Shown here: positions 60,228-64,000 of the stretch, piece after piece | Numbering within the stretch: the stretch's first letter is position 1 | Layout of the letters: every line of letters begins with the position of its first letter | Assembly (NCBI GenBank): GCA_964499285.1 | Contig: CAZCLA010000008.1 | Coordinates: 32,117 to 96,116, forward strand | Source of the DNA: JAGFIY01 sp964499285 | GTDB lineage: Bacteria > Bacteroidota > Ignavibacteria > Ignavibacteriales > Melioribacteraceae | Reading direction: 5' to 3' | Length of the DNA: 64,000 nt | Translations under genes and position numbers: made by a program | Notes under the pieces: model-generated | Told to the model about the DNA's origin: nothing | The model's database searches: none | The model's input: the letters and a program-made list of their open reading frames with translations, nothing else

Positions 60228-63200
60228 TTATTTATTTTCCCAGGGGAGTTCAATTATAAATCTTGTTCCAACATCAGGCTGACTTTCTACTCTAATTGTA
60301 CCATTATTTTTCACGATAAAATCTTTACAAATAACCAATCCCAAACCGGTTCCTTGTTCGTTATTTGTTCCAGCAGTCGTGTGGTGTGTGTCTAGCTTAA
60401 ATAATTTTTGAATATTTTCTTTGGAAATTCCAACACCTGTATCTTCAACGATAATATTTACATTTTCTTTCAACTCGGAGTAAATGCTTACCTTGCCACC
60501 GGATTTTGTGAATTTAATTGCGTTGGCAGTCAAATTTCTTAATACAGTGTCCATCATATTTTTATCTGCAAAAACAGGTAAATTATCACTTACTGCATTT
60601 ATTAATTCGATGCCCTTATTTTTTGCAGAAATTTTATATAATTCGAAAATATCGTTTACCAGAAATTTTATATCGATATTTTCCGGTTTAAAATCAATTT
60701 TGCCTCTCTGGAATCTCGACCATTGAAGTAAGTTTTCAAGCAGTCTTAAAACACCGGTTGCCGAGTTATGAATGCTCGAAGAATATTCCTTTATTTCTTC
60801 GATTGAAAGATTATCCAATTCATGGACGAGAAATTCGGAAAATCCTACAAGTGATGTAAATGGACTTTTCAGATCGTGAGAAATAATTGAGAAAAATTTA
60901 TCTTTGCTTTCGTTGAGTTCTTTTAATTTTGCTTCATTTTTTCTCAACGCTTCTTCTGCTTGTTTTCTTAGTGTTATATCGCGTACAATCGCAGTAAAGA
61001 ATATTTCATTATCTGCGACCCAGCTAGAGAAAGAAACACCTAAATCAAGCTGAGTTCCGTTCGATGATAGTCCTATTAATTCCTTAACTGATCTATCAAA
61101 TTCGTTTTTGAGTAGTTTTTGAATATCAAAACTCTCACCGTGAATTTTTGCATTCTGGTCGGGAATAAATCTTGAAAAATTGCTTCCGATAGCCTGACGC
61201 TTTGAATAACCGAAAATATCCTCGGCACTATTATTCCAAAAAAACACTTTAGCGTTTTTATCAAATCCAATAATTGCGTCACTTGCTGATTCGGCAACTG
61301 ATCTAAATCTTTCTTCCGCCTGAGCTAGATTGTCTTTTTCTTTTTGAAGCTCTTTAGTTCTTTCTTCAACTTTTTGTGCAAGGATTTTTGTTTGACGTTT
61401 ATATGTATTCACCTTGTATCTGTATCCTGCAAAAACTATCAACAGAATAAAAGCCGCTGCACTTCCGTAGAACCAATAAGTTTCGTGAAAATACGGTTCA
61501 ATGCTAAAACTGATTGATGCTCCTTCGTAATTCCAAACCCCATCACTATTTGCCGCAATAACAGTAAATTTGTAATCGCCCGGTTGAAGGTTCGTAAAAT
61601 ATGCTTGCCGCCTTGTCCCCACACTTCGCCATTCCGGACTGTAGCCTTCCAACTTATACTTAAACTGAATCTTTTGGGGTGCATTAAAGCTTACTGCAGT
61701 ATAATCAATTTCGATCTCTCTTTCCGATGCGGAAAAATTTAACTTCGGAGTGGAGATTAAATAAGTTGAATCGTTTGAAATAACGTGTTCGAGGATTACG
61801 GGAGGAGGATTCTCGTTATAAATCAAATTTTCAGGATTGATTGCTGCAACTCCGGCAATTGTAGGAAACCATAATTCTCCGTTTGTCAATTTCCATGAAG
61901 AGGGTTGAAATGCACCGTTGCACTCATTTGAATTCATTCCATCGGCGTGTGTAAATTCAGTCGAACTTACTGAATTGCTTCGTCCATCGGCAAATGCGTT
62001 TAGTTCGTCAATTGAGACTTTGAAAATCCCGTAATTACAACTCATCCAGAAATTTCCTATTCCATCGTTAAGGATCGTAAAAATTGAATCGTCAAACAAT
62101 CCATTCTGAGAATTTATCTCAACAAATTTTCCTTCTTTGAATCGTATAATACCGTTTCCGGATGTACCGATCCAAATTGAACCATCGTTTAGCGTATTAA
62201 GTGAGAGTATAAAATCACTGCTAAGTCCGCTATTTATTGAATATGATGTAAATGATCCGTTAGATAATTTAGCCAGCCCGCCGCCGTAAGTTCCGAACCA
62301 AATAGCGCCGGAACTATCTTCACAAATTGCATAGACTCTGTCGTAGGGAAGATCGGAGTTCGATCTATCGTAGGTTGTGAATTTGTTCCCGTCAAACATC
62401 ATCACTCCGCCTCCGTTTGTACCAATCCAAAGATTTCCATTTTTATCAGTCAGCATGGAGCGAATTTGATTGCTCGAAAGTCCGTTACGTGTATTGTATA
62501 TTGTAATTGTCTCACTGTCTATCCTATTCAATCCACCGCCATTTGTCCCTAACCAGATCGACCCATCTCGAGTTTCGGCAATCGAAAGGATGTGACTATT
62601 TCTTAAACCAAATTCAGTCGAAAAGCAAGAAAATTCATCGTTGGAATATTTTGCAACCCCAACTGCATCGCTTCCAATCCAGACATTTCCTTTTGAGTCT
62701 TGGAAAACAGCTTGTATGTTGTCGGAGCATAATCCGTTAATAGATGTATAAGACCTTACTTTTCCTTGGCTGCATTTAGATAACCCGCCGCCATTTGTTC
62801 CAATCCAAACTGAGCCTTCGCTATCCTGGTAAATTGATCGAATTCTGCCGTTTGTGAGTCCGAAATTTTTATAAAGATGTTTAATAACCTTTCCGTTATG
62901 AATAATATTTACTCCACCGCGGTTAGTTCCAATCCAGATAAATCCATCAGCATCTTCGTAAATTGCTGTAATAATATCGTCAGCCAATCCGGAAGCTTCA
63001 TCAATTATGGTAATCTTCTCATCTTTAATCCTGGCTAAACCGCCTCCGTTTGTTCCAATCCAAATTGAACCATCAGATGCATTAAAAATTTTATTGATTG
63101 AAGTTTGCGGCAGACCATCCAAAAAAGTGTATCTCTTTACGATTGTGGTGTCAAATACAAAGAGTCCAATACCTTCAATATCTAACCACATTTGATTATT

Positions 63201-63752
63201 CTTATCTTTGATAATCGAATGTATATTTGCTTCCTTAAATACTTGAGTTTGCGGTTCAATTAATTTTCCTTCATAAAACAGTATCAGCCCATTATCAGTT
63301 CCGATCCAAATTGCTCCGAAACTGTCTTCAGCAATCGAACGGATAAAATTACTTGGGAGCCCATCTTCAACTGTGTAAGAGGTAAACTCAAATCCATTAT
63401 AATTAACTAATCCGCCGCCTATTGTACCAAGCCAAATATTACCTTGAGAATCCTCAAAGATTGTGGAGAAATAATTATGCTTAATTGCCTTAGTATTTTT
63501 TTTATTAAATACCTGAAACTGGTAACCATCGAATTTTGCAATACCTTCCTGCGTTCCCAACCATAAATAGTAGTCTGAAGATTGTAGAATTGCCTCGACA
63601 GAATTTTGGGGGAGTCCATCGGATGTCGTAAAAGTTTCAAGATTGTATTGTGGAAATAAATTATTTTGGGAAAATAATGGAAACGAAAAAAATAATAGTA
63701 AGAAAATAGATCCTGCTAAACGAGAGAATATAGGATTTTTATTTGTCTGCAT
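60228..63752 (-). CDS. Two-component-regulator-propeller sensor histidine kinase with PAS domain
   Basis: The 1174-residue protein begins with a signal peptide (FLLLFFSFPLFSQ). A periplasmic region of about 620 residues holds roughly fourteen propeller repeats of the type IWIGTNGGGL (two beta-propellers). A Y_Y_Y domain follows (YKLEGYSPEW), then a membrane helix near 760-779 and a coiled coil. A PAS domain spans 815-925. The kinase core has the phosphorylated H959 in FFSIISHDLKSP, the N box LTANAIKFT, and GTGLGLVI. Unlike many such proteins in Bacteroidota it has no receiver or AraC domain, so the partner regulator is elsewhere. The ligand is unknown; glycans are typical for the family. Confidence 0.93.
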   Translation of the reverse strand: MQTNKNPIFSRLAGSIFLLLFFSFPLFSQNNLFPQYNLETFTTSDGLPQNSVEAILQSSDYYLWLGTQEGIAKFDGYQFQVFNKKNTKAIKHNYFSTIFEDSQGNIWLGTIGGGLVNYNGFEFTSYTVEDGLPSNFIRSIAEDSFGAIWIGTDNGLILFYEGKLIEPQTQVFKEANIHSIIKDKNNQMWLDIEGIGLFVFDTTIVKRYTFLDGLPQTSINKIFNASDGSIWIGTNGGGLARIKDEKITIIDEASGLADDIITAIYEDADGFIWIGTNRGGVNIIHNGKVIKHLYKNFGLTNGRIRSIYQDSEGSVWIGTNGGGLSKCSQGKVRSYTSINGLCSDNIQAVFQDSKGNVWIGSDAVGVAKYSNDEFSCFSTEFGLRNSHILSIAETRDGSIWLGTNGGGLNRIDSETITIYNTRNGLSSNQIRSMLTDKNGNLWIGTNGGGVMMFDGNKFTTYDRSNSDLPYDRVYAICEDSSGAIWFGTYGGGLAKLSNGSFTSYSINSGLSSDFILSLNTLNDGSIWIGTSGNGIIRFKEGKFVEINSQNGLFDDSIFTILNDGIGNFWMSCNYGIFKVSIDELNAFADGRSNSVSSTEFTHADGMNSNECNGAFQPSSWKLTNGELWFPTIAGVAAINPENLIYNENPPPVILEHVISNDSTYLISTPKLNFSASEREIEIDYTAVSFNAPQKIQFKYKLEGYSPEWRSVGTRRQAYFTNLQPGDYKFTVIAANSDGVWNYEGASISFSIEPYFHETYWFYGSAAAFILLIVFAGYRYKVNTYKRQTKILAQKVEERTKELQKEKDNLAQAEERFRSVAESASDAIIGFDKNAKVFFWNNSAEDIFGYSKRQAIGSNFSRFIPDQNAKIHGESFDIQKLLKNEFDRSVKELIGLSSNGTQLDLGVSFSSWVADNEIFFTAIVRDITLRKQAEEALRKNEAKLKELNESKDKFFSIISHDLKSPFTSLVGFSEFLVHELDNLSIEEIKEYSSSIHNSATGVLRLLENLLQWSRFQRGKIDFKPENIDIKFLVNDIFELYKISAKNKGIELINAVSDNLPVFADKNMMDTVLRNLTANAIKFTKSGGKVSIYSELKENVNIIVEDTGVGISKENIQKLFKLDTHHTTAGTNNEQGTGLGLVICKDFIVKNNGTIRVESQPDVGTRFIIELPWENK

Positions 63753-63789
63753 GAATATCGATTAAAAATTGCTCAAAGTTGACCATCAC

Positions 63790-63818
63790 TATTTAATATA
63801 ACTATTTATAATATACAA
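63790..63818 (-). promoter_or_regulatory. Candidate promoter of the histidine kinase gene
   Basis: On the minus strand TTGTAT (63818-63813), a 17-base spacer and TAAATA (63795-63790) resemble a sigma-70 promoter about 37 bases ahead of the kinase start. It is tentative because the DNA is very AT-rich. Confidence 0.3.
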
Positions 63819-63889
63819 TATCTTTTTAAGATAAGCGAATCTTATTTCCAAATATTTATTAAAGCAGAAAAGAGCTCAAGAAAAATTAT

Positions 63890-63920
63890 TTTGATAATAT
63901 TCTATTAAAAATTATATTTG
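63890..63920 (+). promoter_or_regulatory. Candidate promoter of tRNA-Phe (Bacteroidota-like)
   Basis: TTTG at 63890-63893, 19 bases, then TATATTTG at 63913-63920 fits the TTTG/TAnnTTTG promoter form known in Bacteroidota. It sits 12 bases before the tRNA. An overlapping reading as TTGATA-N16-TATATT is also possible. Confidence 0.4.
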
Positions 63921-63932
63921 GACTTGTTTTTT

Positions 63933-64000
63933 GGGCAGATAGCTCAGTCGGTAGAGCAAAGGACTGAAAATCCTTGTGTCGGCGGTTCGATTCCGTCTCT
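63933..64000 (+). tRNA. tRNA-Phe(GAA), cut by the window end
   Basis: The 5' acceptor strand GGGCAGA, D arm GCTCAGTCGGTAGAGC, anticodon stem AAGGA/TCCTT with loop CTGAAAA (anticodon GAA), and T arm GGCGG-TTCGATT-CCGTC are present. Only the first three bases of the 3' acceptor strand (TCT) are inside the window, and they pair correctly with A5-A7. About five bases of the acceptor end are missing. Confidence 0.93.

Noticed and set aside
60228..63752. Tandem DNA repeats inside the kinase gene
   Set aside because: The recurrence comes from the coded propeller repeats (IWIGTNGGGL type), not from a separate DNA repeat or CRISPR array.

Overview
This 64 kb window is AT-rich bacterial chromosome, densely packed with short gaps and many 1 to 14 base overlaps between genes. 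Several things point to the Ignavibacteria/Bacteroidota-Chlorobi side of the tree. These are an alternative complex III (ACIII) operon joined to an A2-type haem-copper oxidase, a gingipain-family protein with a type IX secretion (T9SS) C-terminal signal, a GWxTD-domain protein, and a sensor kinase with a two-component-regulator propeller. The placement is an inference from gene content; no 16S rRNA gene is present. No phage, insertion sequence or CRISPR array was seen, and no gap without a gene exceeds about 210 bases.

Region 1 (1-14093, + strand) is a respiratory supercluster. It holds the likely end of actA, then actB, actC, a fused actD-actE, actF, a membrane-anchored cytochrome c, a Sco copper chaperone, oxidase subunits I, III, IV and II, haem O synthase, and a multi-spanning membrane protein ending in a cytochrome c domain. 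Together they would carry electrons from quinol through ACIII and cytochrome c domains to oxygen.

Region 2 (14168-23810, + strand) is housekeeping: prmC, dtd, an alkaline-phosphatase-superfamily protein, comEC, murB and a POT-like MFS transporter. A cupin overlapping hydE and an M19 dipeptidase follow. A ybjQ-family gene lies on the minus strand at 23840-24163.

Region 3 (24298-35038, + strand) holds an unrecognised helical protein, manC, an unusual RpiB-like protein with a EutQ-like N-terminus, pyrK-pyrD, folC, rho, a GWxTD-domain protein, pdxA, a methyltransferase and ftsE. On the minus strand (35051-36533) lie tRNA-Arg(ACG), tRNA-Arg(TCG), tadA and adk in transcription order.

Region 4 (36630-49140, + strand) is a surface-glycan locus: a MurJ/MOP flippase, an SGNH-type membrane protein, a GT9, methyltransferases, an O-antigen ligase/polymerase, a GT4, a GT2, a DegT-family aminotransferase, an initiating sugar-phosphate transferase and a long-form nucleotide-sugar 4,6-dehydratase. 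Immediately downstream is the 1876-residue C25 peptidase with a T9SS signal, then glmS, which makes amino sugar for such glycans.

Region 5 (56918-60129) is a tight cluster of a cyclic-2,3-diphosphoglycerate-synthetase-like gene, carbamate kinase and ornithine carbamoyltransferase, closed by a strong intrinsic terminator. A large propeller histidine kinase (minus strand) and a tRNA-Phe cut by the window edge end the window.
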